Positions 11,075-23,915 of a DNA stretch of 64,000 bases are shown here, in pieces. A program made the position numbers and the translations under genes. The notes under the pieces are model-generated. The model was not told where the DNA came from. It did no database searches and saw only the letters and a program-made list of their open reading frames with translations. Source of the stretch: Aphidius gifuensis (taxonomy: Eukaryota; Arthropoda; Insecta; Hymenoptera; Braconidae); assembly GCF_014905175.1 (NCBI RefSeq), contig NC_057788.1, positions 16,906,154 through 16,970,153 of the forward strand. The letters are read 5' to 3'. The first letter of the stretch is position 1. Each line of letters starts with the position of its first letter.

Positions 11075-12159
11075 ACAACAATATATTTATAAAACTCATA
11101 TCTATAACATAACATATACAATCCTTGATTTTCTTATAATTTGTATTTTGTATAACTATAAGAAAAAATATTATATCAGAAAATGAAGAAGAAAAATTGC
11201 GTTACATATATATACATGTAGCCACAAAACCGTATAAGTAATCGTATAAACTTACTTTACGATAAATATTTTACTGTTTTGTGTATATAAGTTTAAAAAG
11301 AATAAAAACTGATAAAATAAGTGATAAAAATAAAATTAAATCTAAAAACGAGAGTTTTGTAAATGTTTTGAAATGAGTGGGGTCTTATCTGTTGATATAT
11401 GCAATCAAAGTGAGTGCAGGGTGCGAAAGAGGGCTTCAATCTAATCACAGAAAAAAGGCCATATTTTTTTATCGCATCTATAGGCATGATATGTGTTGAC
11501 TGTTAGTTCATCATGAATACAAATATATATCATATACACAATTTCGACTCTCGTGAATGTCAACCCGAGTTCTTGCCACGGGATCCAATTCTGAATCAAC
11601 TGCCCCCGCTCCTTGTCAGCGACAAGCTTAATCTAGGTTTTTCTTAGAAGGGGCACAGACTTTGCCAATTCACCATATTTTATGCAAGGTTTATAACCAT
11701 AGTTTTTTAGCCAATTTCAATATAATTCTAGAATGATAATCAATCACAAAATGTAATTAAATAAATGGTGACTATATAGTTTATACTGATACATTAAAAA
11801 AAAATTTCTCAGATTTATATTTCTTATCAGGTCGCATTATTGAACCTTTTGTATATTTTTGAACACATATATACCAAAGTGTATATTTCAGAATTGTGAG
11901 TTGCATTAACAAGAGAAAGAAACAAAAATAAACGGCACTTAAGAATATAAAAAAAATAATTGAATATACATTTACATAGGTATATTTTTTTCTTATAAAT
12001 GCAACGACTCATTTTCATTGATTTTCGATGATTGAATCCCTGTTCAACATATGTATATTGTTTTTTCTCATACGCATATATAAATATAAACAATGTATGG
12101 ATGCATATTTATACTTTTGCAAATACGTGTGTGTCTTAAACTCTTTGACTGGCTCGAAC

Positions 12160-12206
<47 letters not shown>

Positions 12207-13435
12207 ATAAATTACTATCTCGCAATGCGAAACGGAACTGTAACCAAGTGCGTTTCACCGTTCAGGATTTATATATCATTCTCTGTAGCTTAGGCTTGTC
12301 TTTCTATGAGTATGAGTGAAAACAAAACTTGTGTTATATACTATATATATATAAACAGACCAAAATGAAAATATTGCAGCCTTGGAATACGACATTATAT
12401 TTAAATTAGAGTGTATATGTGTACCAATCAATGACAGATATAGCTATGAGTGTGCCAAATTAAGAATAAGAATATATATAACTTGATTTTCACATACATA
12501 TATAGAATATTTTTTTTTTTTTTTTTATACAAAATATCAAACTTATGCTTATCAGCAAATTTTATTTTATCAGAAAAACTTAATCATGCAAAAACTTATT
12601 TAAATAATGAAACAATATGAATAGTAATATTGATAAAAGAAATACTATAGTAACCCAAAAATGTTATAACCTTGATGAATAATTTTATCGCCTCAAGTAG
12701 GATTTATTTATCAAATATTCAATTTAATCAATCAAATAAGATTGTTGATTTAGTCACATACTTGAGTGAACTATAATACTAAGACTTAATATATATTTGA
12801 GTAAACTAAAAAATTTGGTTGCGATGAAGTATAATCAAAATTTGTGGGGAAGGCGCTTACGACTTTTTTTTTTAAATATCTTGAACACTTGGCAACACTG
12901 ACGAAATTCAGCATAAGAATATGTATGCAATATATGTAAGATAACTTGAATACGCACATGGGCTGTTAACTCAATGTATATAGTGTATAAACTAATTTAA
13001 AAATTACCTTGCAATGTTTCAAAATTTCATATTTTTCTTCTCAATTTTAGGTACAATAGAATTAATTGTTACATGCGGAAAAAAAAAGAAATTTTTTGAC
13101 AATCATGTAAAAATTATTTCAGGGACATTTATGTTTTTTTCCAGCTAATTTAATTGTTTTTTCTAAAGAAAATATATGATCTAAAATACCATTAGAGTCG
13201 ATATCAAATTAAGATTTTTATATTAATAATTCTATAGTTAAATCACAAAAATATTATTCTAAAAATGTCATTAGTTTTAAAATTAAAGAAACTATCATTA
13301 TAAAAAATTTTTAAATGATCTTTTTGTTTTTTAGCCATGTCTGTACTGCCTTACTTGTGAACAAACTAGTTTAGTTAATCAAATAAAATTATTTTCTCTG
13401 TGTTGTAAAAGAGAACTCAAGAGTGGCGGTAAGGC
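11075..13435. other. AT-rich non-coding DNA
   Basis: No gene is supported. A GC-richer patch at 11540-11660 has a CTTGTCAGCGACAAG hairpin. The remainder is low complexity with the TA microsatellite. Confidence 0.6.
12162..12202. repeat. TA dinucleotide microsatellite
   Basis: About 20 perfect TA units, followed by TGTGTATAA. Confidence 0.95.
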
Positions 13436-13476
13436 AAAATACGGATGGAAGCATCTTTCAGACTTCGGGAGGGGCT

Positions 13477-13510
13477 TATATAAGAAAGCAAAGATGGCAA
13501 CCAGTTGTCC
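13477..13510 (+). promoter_or_regulatory. Possible TATA-type core promoter
   Basis: TATATAAG at 13477-13484 sits in a GC-richer island, preceded by GGGAGGGGCT. An initiator-like CCAGTT lies about 26 bases downstream of the start of the box. Spacing fits an animal core promoter. No coding exon is recognisable within the next 500 bases, so any transcript would be a 5' UTR exon or non-coding. Confidence 0.3.
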
Positions 13511-13519
13511 CTGAGCTTC

Positions 13520-15335
13520 TCGAGTGCCGTTTATTTGTACATTTTTATCTATTTTTCGGAGTGGATTTAAAAAAGTAAAATGAAAAAAAAAAAAAAGAGG
13601 CCCATGGATTGCTCGAGAAGTTGGGTATAGTGAAATAAAGATAATGAAAAAAGAAAAAAAAAAAATAAAAGAAAGAGAAGGATTCCATAGTCAAAGCCTG
13701 TTTTTGAGGGCAAGTGGATCCAGGCCCTGATGTTTCATTATTTTATTTTTATTACACTCCTCTTTTTACTATACTACAGAGTGTACACATGATTTTTCGT
13801 TTTTTTTTTTTTTTGTTCAACTGCCGGTTGTCTCGTGTGTTTATATATTTATTATACATATATAATAATCTCCATAACTTCTTCCAACCATTTTACTTAG
13901 TCTTTAACTTGCTAAGCGGTCTGTACTGTAATTTGTCACTACGTCATTGTGAATAAATACAATCAAAATTTAGTAAAATTTTATAGAACTAGAGCAATTC
14001 ATTAAATTCAGAATAACGAATGGTGTATACATATTGGAGTCTGTGTTACCGATAGAAAAAAAAAAAACAATTCTAAATTGCCAATTTTCGGATTTTTTTT
14101 ATATAGATTTTATACTTGGTTATATAGAAAATAAATAATTTTTTTCATACATATTTCCTTGTCATCATAGATTTGTTTTGTTATTTTATAAAATAACAAA
14201 TATATATATATATATATATAAAAGAGGCTTTGGTGGTTTTTGAATGTCGTCGTATTTCAAATATCATACATACGGGTACTAGTGTTTTATCAGAAGCTTG
14301 ATAGAATATTATACTAATTTAATCGAAACTTGAGGAACTTTTTCACTCAAAAAATTAAAGTTCATTCAAATACGAGTACTTGATATTAATGATCCTTGTG
14401 TGAAAACTGAAAGTAGCAATTTCGTAAACAAATAGAAAATAAGATGAGCCTGGGCAGAAATTGCCAAGACACACAACGCGGCTAAGCCTTGTCCCAATAT
14501 CGGCATCTAATGCAAGGAAAAAATTTTATATTTTTTTTTACTAAAAAAAAATAGTAGTTTTTACAATGGTCCATAGCAGAACTGCGCCATCTATGCATTT
14601 TATGATATTTTTGTATAGACTATAGTAATATTCCGTGTGTGGGCGTGGCCATTTCAATAGTTTTTTTAAAAATATTTTATTAAGTAATTTTATTCATGAA
14701 ATTTTTTGCTAGGCACCCAGATCGAAATTCGCGGTAAGGAATCGACATAAGCTATCTCGATAATAAGTAGGGTATACGGTCGATGCGACGTCGATATCGC
14801 CGTAGTATCGACATTGTAAAAAACCGAAAATTATGATAATATTCGCACTTACGAGTGAATTATAATTGTATAAAATCATAAATAATTATATAACAATACG
14901 ATTATTAATATCAGTCTTTCTTTTCTTGATAATATTGTTGAATTAGTTGTTTCAAATTTTTTACATCAAAATGTCATTGAAAATTATAACCTAGAATACA
15001 AAATTTGAAAAAAACAAAGTTACTAGGTAATGTCAAGTGACTTTACTGACAGACGTTTTAGACTCTAAATTCTTGTCTAATATTTATTGTGGTTTGATTA
15101 TTTGATGGTTAGTATGTCAAATTTTATTATGTACTGTTATGACAATAAATAATAACAAAGAAAGAAAAGGTAAAAAAATGTAACATTCAACGTTTTTAAA
15201 TGAACTTTCGTGACAACAGATAAAAAAAGTAAATTTTGCGTTTTTCAAAATTTACCATAAAAAAACGTAAAAATTATCTTAGTATTTTTATTTATTCAAT
15301 AAATGAATTACATGTATTTTATTTATTAACTAAAT
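13520..15335. other. AT-rich non-coding DNA
   Basis: This follows the possible promoter at 13477. It has A/G-rich stretches, a TA run at 14200-14220 and a GC-richer patch at 14700-14815 with ATCGAC-type repeats resembling 1920-2000. No coding exon recognised. Confidence 0.5.
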
Positions 15336-15339
15336 GAAA

Positions 15340-15580
15340 ATGTCCGAGAACAAGCAGTAGCTAAGGAAAAGATGTAGCTAAGGAATTAATGTAGCCAAAA
15401 AATTTATGTGCCAAGCAACATTGATTCCTTAGCTACATCTTTTCTTTAGCTACTACTTGTCCTTGAACATTTTTATTTATATTTGATAAATAAAATACAT
15501 GTCATTTATCTGAAAAAAAAAAAATGTCCAAGGAAAAGCAGTAGCTAAGGAAAAGATGTAGCTAAGGAATTAATGTTGCT
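15340..15580. repeat. AGCTAAGGAAAAG hairpin element
   Basis: A complete hairpin at about 15345-15470 (AGCAGTAGCTAAGGAAAAG and its inverse) is followed by a half copy at 15528-15575, the same arrangement as at 1562-1804. Confidence 0.85.
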
Positions 15581-15589
15581 TAAAACATA

Positions 15590-17255
15590 ATTTTAAGATA
15601 TCTTATGTCGATTCGATGGAAATAACTATTTTATCGATAAGCAACAGCTTCCGGTAAAATTACAATTAATAACCGGAAATACATTGAAAAAACGGGAAAG
15701 TGCGTAAAAGTAAAAAAGAAGGTTCCCTCCTTCAGGTGTGATTACAGTTTTGAGAGGGAAGTAAGTATAAAAGCTAGATTGATGACGGTTGCATAAAATT
15801 CAGAAAGTGAGGTTAGGGTGGAGGAGTTAAAGATTGCAAAGGGACAAGTCAAAGACACACAGAATTAAACGAGGGAAAAAGACAGCTATAGAAAGTGAGA
15901 AAGGCAAAATGATATGGTGACAATATGAGTGACAATAAAAACGACGCTATCTAATAAAAATAAAAAATAGAAATAAATAATCAATAAATAATAAAAAATG
16001 GAAAATAAGTAATAAAAAATGGAAATAAATAATAAATAATAAATAAAAAATGGAAAAATGAAAAATGGAAAATAAAGAAAAAAAAATAAATAATAAATAA
16101 TAAATAAAAAACAGGCAAAACAAAATTAAACCTGTAGGAAGAAAGAGAAAGAAGGAGAAATGACACACATCCATGGGTAAAACAGGGCACCGGAGATAAT
16201 GTAGAAAGGAAGGGGGTAAAATGGGATAAAAGACATAATTTAACCTTCTTAAATTAATGAATACTAATAATTATTTATCTTGAAATAAAAATAATTGCCA
16301 ATAAAGAAATTTTTAGTTTTTGTTGTACTTCTCCGAATTTTATATTTTTTTGTTTAGTTCAAAATCACCTATATATTTTATTTTTATTACTTATTTCCTC
16401 TTGCCATGTGCACTTCAGCATCTGGATTTTTTTTAATGTTTCCATATGCATGGTTGTGGCTGTGAAATTAGAGCTTTTTTTCTATGAATCTCCACAGATA
16501 TACAACATTGTGTACTAGACCTGATAAACAAATATTTTTTCGAGAAAATACAAAGATTTTCAAAGTAATAAAACTGAGAAACTTAAGTGGCATCTGAGAG
16601 TCAAGGTGCGGTAATTGGGTTTTCGGCTTGAAGGCTCATAAAAATATTTTGAAACAATACTCAGGGTCTACCTGATCTTTTTTTTTAATATAGTTTTTGT
16701 ACACTGTGGTTAGGATTACTCTTCTGTTGAAACTTTATTTTTTTTCCGCAAATTATTATACATTATTAGCCTTATCGTTAGCTAATTTTTAATATTTGAT
16801 TAAAAATATAATGAGTTAAAATAATAAAAAATAAATTCGTATTTATCATTTAACTATATCAAGCTTTAATACACTGCGAGAAATTTTAACTAATAATTAC
16901 AAACGTACAAGAAAAAATTACAAAACAAATAGTAAAAACTGCGTCGCTAACAGTTCCTGGCGTCATTTGTGAGACTTATTCGTATATTGATTAATAATTT
17001 TTACTATAAAGTTAAGTAAAAATTTGGCCATCGACTATATACTATACTAAGCCATAACATTTACTTAATTTTATTGTAATTTTTCTTTAGAAAAATACTA
17101 TATTCCCAGATAACCAAGTGTTCGTACAGCACCATGTCCGTACAGCCCGTACGGTGTGCAGGCACGGTGACATCGTTGTGAAAACGTACCAAAGCATCAC
17201 AGTACTAGCATTTCCATATACCCTTCAAATACGAAATGAAAAATTATATAGCGCT
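15590..17255. other. Non-coding DNA with an AATAAATAAT-type low-complexity block
   Basis: A purine-rich strip at 15690-15960 leads into a block of AAAAATGGAAAATAAATAAT-like units (15955-16110). Open frames there encode only Phe/Leu/Tyr and are not genes. Confidence 0.55.
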
Positions 17256-17259
17256 AATA

Positions 17260-18131
17260 CCCTGTTGAAAATAATTTTGTCAAATTTTGAGAGGAAATTA
17301 AGACTCCTCAATTTATGACCATTACGGACAAACTAATTTTGTCAAATTTTGGCAAAACTTGACAAAATTTGCTAAAATTATTTGAATTGAAAAAAAAAAA
17401 CCTAGTTATGTTGTCTGCTATTATTATGTACCCAATTTCCGACAGTTATATATCATTTTCATAAGTTTGTCAACTGTCTATCTGTTCAATATTACCATAT
17501 GAATGATGGATATATATACTAACAGAACATTACATGCCTGCATGCGAGAAACATTAATCAATATATTATTTTCTATTTTCTCCTGATTGATTAATATCAT
17601 CAGTAGCAAAGATGGTAACAATTCGACGATATCTTTCAGTTTATACATAAATTTTTAAAAATTATCAAATTCATATAGTTTTTTTTAAATTAACGGTTTA
17701 AGAAAAATTTGGCAAAGTTTGAGAAAATTTGGCTAAATTTGACAAATTTTTTCAAATGTTCCCAAAATTTATTTAAAAAAAAACTTTTCAGAATTGACAA
17801 AGTTTGACAAATATTGACAAAATTTGTCTAATTTTAACAAATTTTGTCAAATATTTCCAAAATTTATCAAAAAACAAACTTATTATAATTGACAAAAGTT
17901 GACGAATATTGAGAAAATTTGACAAATATTGCCAAAATTTTTCGAAAAAAATTAGACAAAATTAGACAAGTTTTGTTAAATGTTCTCAAAATTTATCAAA
18001 AGAAAAAAATTATTATAATTGACAAAATTTGACAAATATTGCCAATGTTTGCCAAAAATTGGAGATTTTGGCAAACTTTAACTAATTTTGACTAATTTTG
18101 GCGAATTTTATCAAAATTATTTCCACCAGGG
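17260..18131. mobile_element. TA-flanked element filled with GACAAAATTTG units
   Basis: The left end CCCTGTTGAAAATAATTTTG and the inverted right end CCCTGGTGGAAATAATTTTG bound 872 bases with TA on each side. The flanking parts, especially 17690-18110, are made of degenerate units of about 22 bases (TTGACAAATATTGCCAAAAT-like). Confidence 0.75.
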
Positions 18132-18134
18132 TAG

Positions 18135-18760
18135 GTATCAAGTTGACAACTTTTACACGGGGAAAAAAAATAAGAAAAAGTAGAGACCAAGTTGAAACTC
18201 AGCAATATTTGTTCCGCCCACAATACAGTTTTTGTTGATTTGGTAGAGTAATAATTGCCGTGCTGTTTAACAAAATTTGTCATATTTCAAAAAAAATTAA
18301 TAAACATACAACAAAATTTGGTATGCTCCAAACAAAAATTGTTGAACATACAACAATTTTTGTATTTAGTTTAATAATTTTTATTATTTCACATAACGAA
18401 AATTCTAAAACCATATTAAATTTTTTTTTTTAAATTACAGAATAAATTTTCATTATAATAATTAAAAATCAGAAGAAAAATAGTTGAGGAACACATTAAT
18501 TTAAATTACGATGCTTTGATTTATTTTTCATATTTATTAGCAAAGATTGAAATGAAAAATCTTTGCATTAAAATGGCAGATGCAGGTTATGTTTATCATT
18601 TTTATGAATCATATTTTGTTGTTGATATAATTTGTTAAATAACAAGTTTTGTTATTTATCTAGCTGCTCATGAATATTTTATAATCTATAATTTAATTAT
18701 TAAAACCTGGCATTAATTAATTTATTTTTAAAATGCCAATCACACAAAAGCTAATAAATC
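18135..18760. other. AT-rich non-coding DNA
   Basis: An imperfect repeat of AACATACAACAAAATTTG-type units lies at 18295-18365. No gene seen. Confidence 0.5.
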
Positions 18761-18832
18761 AACTTAGACAATTCCCCACAATGCCATGCAGATGTACCGA
18801 GGCACACGACCAAGACCGAATCTTACCGATAC

Positions 18833-19070
18833 CCAGGTAAGAAGTGACGACGGGCACAAGCCTGGGACAAGCCTGATTACCCGGCTCTCGGGCCTGTGTC
18901 GGGCCTGAGACACAAGCCTGTGTCAAGTCTGGAATGTTCACGATGTATTTGCTGGTGTCGGACTAGTGTATCGGGCTTGACACAGGCTTGTGTTCCCAGG
19001 CTCGACACAGTCTTGTGTTCGCAAGCTTGACACAGTCTTGTGTTCCCAGGCTTGACACCGGCTTGCAAAA
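18833..19070. repeat. CAAGCCTG array beginning CCCAGGTAAGAAGTG
   Basis: Inverse copy of 5069-5266. It starts at the CCCAGGTA terminal motif and ends at a short poly-A. Open frames on the minus strand are repeat artefacts. Confidence 0.8.
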
Positions 19071-19184
19071 AAAATTATAAAAAAATATATATAAACAATT
19101 ATTATTAATTTATTAATTTGACATTATTATTTTTTACGCGATACAATTTGAATTAACGATAATTATATGAACGAAAATAAACGG

Positions 19185-19265
19185 CGTAACGGGGGATCGA
19201 TCCTAGGTCTCTCACGTGGAACTCCAATGCTCTATCAAGTCGACCACGGAGGATTCATGAAAGAG
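19185..19265 (-). repeat. tRNA-derived SINE-like head
   Basis: Near-identical to 2646-2725, including GGGGGATCGATCCTA and TCTATCAAGTCGACCAC. Confidence 0.55.
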
Positions 19266-19574
19266 TCAGTCAAATTTTTTTATATGAATGAATTTATCCG
19301 AGAGTCAACACACAGTCCTTATAAAAGCCTGGCACGATAGTCAAAACCTAATAATTTTTATTTAAAATGTCTATTTACAGTTTATAGATGTAATTAATTA
19401 ATTTTTTTTTTTTTTTAATTGAATATATGCACAAGTCAAGTCCCGTGTGAGGCTTGGTAAAACGGGTTTGACACCCGTAATGACTGGAAAAATTCGCTGT
19501 GTCATGCTAGTGCTGTGATACATCCTAGTCCACCAAGGCTTTTTTTAAAAAAAAAACCAGAAACTTACAAAAAA

Positions 19575-19650
19575 TAAAGAAGTTCCCCCGCCGGGAATTA
19601 AACCCGGGTCTTTTGCTTACCGGGCAAACGCCTTGACCTCCCAGGTAGGA
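19575..19650 (-). repeat. tRNA-like pseudogene or SINE head
   Basis: On the minus strand GAGGTCAAGGCGTTTGCC and ACCCGGGTTTAATTCCCGG give a D-arm-like segment and a perfect T-stem/loop with a B box. It abuts the CAGGTAGGATCCC array start, so it belongs to the repeat rather than being a free-standing tRNA gene. Confidence 0.6.
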
Positions 19651-20338
19651 TCCCACAAGGGTGAACGGCCGTGCCAGGCTTGTTACAAGCTTGTGTTTCC
19701 TAGCTTAGCAAAGAAAATTTTTCCAGTCATTGCACAAGACTTGTTAATCTAGGCTTGTACCAAACCTGTGACAATCGTTAATTCAAAGCTTTATACAAGG
19801 TTAAAAATTCCAAGCTCGTATCAAGCCTGTATTTACAGTCATTGCATAAGACTTGTTAGTCCAGGCTTGTACCAAGCCTGTGTCAATCGTTAATTCCAAG
19901 CCTCACACAAGATTAAAAATTTTAAGGTTGTGTCAAGCCTGTTTTTCCAGTCACTAGACAAGCCTTGTTAATCCAGGCTCGACACAAGACTGTCCCCTTG
20001 ATTTTTCCCGCCCTCACACAAGCCTTGTAACACAGCCTTGTGTCAAGCTGGTGCCCATTGTTTCACCAAGCCCGACACGAGACTTGACTTATGCATATAT
20101 TTAACTCAAAAACAAAAAAATTATAGTAATTAGATATATAAATTTAATATAAATTTCAAATAAAAATTATCAGGCTTTGACTATTGTGTGAGGCATTAGC
20201 AAGGACTGTGTGTTCAGTCTCAATAGAATTTATTTATATAAAAAATTTTGACGACCACTTTCATCAATACCCCGATGGTCGACATGATAGTGTATTGGAC
20301 TTCCACGTGAGAGGCCCCGGATCGATCCCGCGTCGCGT
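19640..20338 (+). mobile_element. CAAG-array composite with tRNA-like tail, copy 2
   Basis: Matches 5617-6229 from CAGGTAGGATCCC to GATCGATCCCGCGTCGCGT, with one additional array segment (about 19790-19880). Confidence 0.75.
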
Positions 20339-20469
20339 CCCTAGTTTTTTGTTTAATTATTAACGTTTAATAGAGTTGTCTGAATTAAAAAATAACAATG
20401 TTGGAATTAATAAATTAACAATAATAATAGATTAACCATAATAATTTATTTATATTTTTTTTTAAATTG

Positions 20470-20693
20470 TTTTTGAAAGCTTGTGTCAAGCCCGAGGCAC
20501 AAGCCTTGGCACAAGGCTGGAATACGAGTCTTGGCACAAGGCTTGTCATCAAGCTTGTAACATAGGCACATTTCTAATCACTTAACAACCTTGGCACAAG
20601 CTTGTAGCACAAGCCAGACACAAGCATGTGAGCCTTGTGCACAAGCTTGTGCCAGGCCTGGCACAATCGTTCCTACCTGGGCTCTAGACCACA
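20470..20693. repeat. CAAG array ending TTCCTACCTGGG
   Basis: Units such as CTTGGCACAAGGCTGG and AAGCTTGT. The right boundary matches the terminal motif of the family. Confidence 0.75.
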
Positions 20694-20859
20694 GGGCTTC
20701 TTATTTTTTCTAAGTTTCATCAAGTTAACTCCGACGCCCATTCGTCAATTCATTTTTTGAAAAAAAAGATGTCATATTGTCGATTAGAGATATTGGTATT
20801 TTCATGGACTTTTTCCGACAAAAATTGTATCCTTCATAAGAGCTCATGTTAAAAGAAAT

Positions 20860-21500
20860 GTATTTTCCGACCGGCATTACTCAATAAATTAATAAAAAAA
20901 AAACAATACAAGTAAATAATGATTTTAATGTTATTTTTATTATCGCTAAGCTATAACAAAACTATATGCCAAGTTTCAAGTCGATTCATTGATTATTAAC
21001 AAAGTTATGACGACTTAGACCTGGAAAAATAAAGTTTTTTTTTAAAAAAAAAATATTAAACTTTATTTTTTAATTCATTAAATAATTGTAATTGAATATC
21101 ATTTATTTGAAAGAAAATATGTTAACAAATCAATTAATTAAATAGTAACAAGTTATTATTCGAAGAAAAAAATTAATATTTCGGTCAATTCTAAAGTTCT
21201 TTATGTATCAGAATTAATTTTCGATTTCTATATTCGATCTCGCGGTCGATCGGATAACGCGCTCGTCTCCCGCCCCATAGGTTCTCGGCTCGATCCCTGT
21301 CTTTAGATATTTAGTTTAGGAAAAAAAAAAAAAAAAAAAATCAATCACCTGAAAATTGATTGAATTAACAACAAAATAAATAATTAACTACGAAAAAAAG
21401 TAAATTTTTTTTTTTTTATTTTTTTTTTTCCACATTTTCAACATATCATTAGTTTTATTAGAAAAATAAATCGTTTGTATCAAACGAAAAAATTAATTAA
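20860..21500 (+). repeat. Dispersed repeat D, copy 1 (uninterrupted)
   Basis: From CCGACCGGCATTACTC to AAATCGTTTGTAT. It matches 44702-46095, which is interrupted by a TA-flanked insertion. It contains a tRNA-like module at 21229-21310 (CGATCGGATAACGCG, then GGCTCGATCCC). Confidence 0.85.
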
Positions 21501-21504
21501 AAAA

Positions 21505-21880
21505 TACCCCCTGCCGTTCGAAACAAGAATGCAGTCCATTATAGGGAACGTAGTGTTAGTGTCAAGGCGTGGTGGGGATACTTTTTTGGAGTTTTTGCTT
21601 GGCCCAGTATTGGTAGCTAAGCTTAAATTGATGTCAATACCCAGGCCTGGGTTAAGCATGAACCAAGACTGTAAGTCTTGGGCCATTGCTCGGCCATGTT
21701 GTATTCTCCTTCACGAGGTGGCACTTAGAAATTACGATATTAGGCCTCATATCGTATTGCATTGTATCGCGGCATCACTAAGCGGTATTTGAACCAGAGA
21801 TATAATTTCGTTTACGGCAACTAACTTGACATCTGGACTACTTAACTACGGGGCCTTTGGTTGTTCCAACATCACTTACT
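21505..21880. repeat. Repeat segment with tRNA-like end
   Basis: 21505-21590 is the inverse of 44350-44440 (shared ACACTAACACTACGTTCCCT). 21770-21865 read on the minus strand is tRNA-like (CCCGTAGTTAAGTAGTCC, then TCTGGTTCAAATACCGC). The 105-codon frame across this piece has no protein similarity I recognise and is not called. Confidence 0.55.
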
Positions 21881-21984
21881 AATATACACCAAAGTAAGGG
21901 AGGAAAATTATGAAAAAATCCACCAAATTGATAATTATTCCATTGAAAAATTTAATAAAGAGAGAAAAATCGTAGTCGTATTCA

Positions 21985-22080
21985 TAATCGCGTCGTGGTT
22001 AAGTCGGTAAAGCGTCGAAATTAGAATAGGTAGATTATCTAGCGTTGTTAGTGTTAAGAGTTCAAGTCACTTCTCAGGTA
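21985..22080 (+). repeat. tRNA-like SINE head
   Basis: GTCGTGGTTAAGTCGGTAAAG, then AAGAGTTCAAGTCACTTCTC, gives A-box and B-box-like motifs followed by an A-rich tract. Confidence 0.5.
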
Positions 22081-22229
22081 AAATTTTCTGATACAAAAAA
22101 AAAAAAAAAACAAACAACAAAGTTCGAATAGTAATAAAAAACAATCAAAAAAATGATTGTTAACATAATTTTTTTTTTTCTTATATTTATTTATGTAAAA
22201 GAATTTTTTTTCTTGATTTGTTTAATATT

Positions 22230-22600
22230 TTCCTTGGATTATAACAAATACGCCATAAACCAAGAAGCTTACTTCTAAAATCGAGCACATTTTGTTATAA
22301 TCCAAGAACCTTACTTCTAAAAATAAGAACATTTTGCCATGATTCAAGAAATTTTTGTTATTATTTGGGAAATTTTTTTTTTTAATTCAAGTAGTATTTG
22401 TTATAATTCAAGACCTATTTGGCCATAATCCAAGAACCTTACTTCTAAAAATTAGAACATTTTGCCATTATTCAAGAAATTTTTGTTATTATAATGTTAT
22501 TAATAAGAAGTTTTTTATTTAATATAAGAAAATTTTTCCATAATCCAAGAACTTTTTTTGCAAGAACAAAAGTTCTATTATCAAGAAGTTTTTGTATTGG
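22230..22600. repeat. CCAAGAACCTTACTTCTAAAA irregular array
   Basis: Imperfect units of about 40-60 bases built from ATAATCCAAGAACCTTACTT and TTTTGTTATTAT. It ends in a 10-C run at about 22603. Confidence 0.6.
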
Positions 22601-22619
22601 TTCCCCCCCCCCCATGGCC

Positions 22620-23820
22620 CCTTTTTGGGCTTCGCAACGTGTTCCGCGATGCTAATTTATCTATTGTTTTTTAATATTTAATAACTTTATTATTTTTTTT
22701 TTCTTAAGAAAAATAACAAACTACGATTATGACAACTAACATTTACAACATTTGACAAGTCTAGTTTGTGGCGCGTAAAATCTCGTTTACACTGCATTCA
22801 TGGTATAAAATATCGTGTGTAACTCGAGTGGTAACTGTGTGTGTTATTTGATGTGTGTTATGTCAAATATTGACATCAAATAAAACACAATTTACCACTC
22901 TTGTTGCAAAATATACTAATAACAGCCCAAAAATCGATATTACCACCTAAAAAGAGCCCAAAATTCCCATTATAGCCTTTTTTATTTGTGCCCATGTTGG
23001 TGAGCTAGCTTTATAGAGGTGAGTACAAGTTTCATTTAGTTTCGAATATCACTGGAAGTTATTTTAAAATTATAGTTAAAATTTCATTATTTTTTTGTCG
23101 TCACTGACATGTTTGGAACGTGCTCAATGTAAGCGGCTGCTTGCGGTCACTAACAGATCTAGTAAACGTTAAACTCAAAGTACACAATCCAACTTTCATA
23201 AATGACTTAAAAAATTCTTTATTATTATAAAAAAGTTACATATCAAGTTTAATAATTACCTTAATCTTTTTAATTTTTGTAATTATTGTTTGCTGCAAAA
23301 ATTTTACTACTACTGAAATAAGAAAAGAAAAAAAAAATTGGAAATTAAACATGACAAAATACAGATAAGACATGATTTGAACGGATGATAATAATAACCA
23401 ACAATGTCTCAAATTTTAATCAATTATTTTATTTTTTTGTATGTCGATCTAATTCTCACAAATTTTATTATTAAAAAATTGATGTATAACAATTTGATTT
23501 AACATCGTATTATTATTATTTTTTTTTTTTATATCATTTATTATTTACCTTCGGTTTTTTTTTATTAATCTCTGAATGCAGTATAAAATAATTGTATAAA
23601 TATATAAATACGATTGGAAAAATAAATATATTAAATTACATTACAATTATTAAAAACGACGTACATGTAGAGAGTAATATTCATTATTCATTATCCATTA
23701 TTATAGTGGTCAAGTCTATAAAGTGGGCGGGTACGTCAACGGGCAGAATCGAGACTGCAGATTATTAACTTCTTTTCAGCATCTCGAGTGTCTTATACAC
23801 AAATAATAGAGAAAACAATG
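22620..23820. other. AT-rich non-coding DNA
   Basis: No gene seen. A short inverted pair around 22850-22890 (TGTGTTATTTGATG / CATCAAATAAAACAC) forms a hairpin. Confidence 0.5.
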
Positions 23821-23915
23821 TAATAATAATCATAATAATTATAGTAATAATAATAATTATAGTAATAATAATAATAATAATTATAGTAATAATAATAATA
23901 ATAATAATTTATTAA
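23820..23915. repeat. Compound AAT/ATTATAGT microsatellite
   Basis: Blocks of AAT units are separated by repeated AATTATAGT interruptions, three times in about 95 bases. Confidence 0.9.

Noticed and set aside
15947..16190. Membrane-protein-like Phe/Leu/Tyr frames on the minus strand
   Set aside because: They come from the AAAAATGGAAAATAAATAAT low-complexity block.
21475..21792. 105-codon plus-strand frame
   Set aside because: It lies in a dispersed repeat with a related inverse piece at 44.4 kb and shows no protein family signature.
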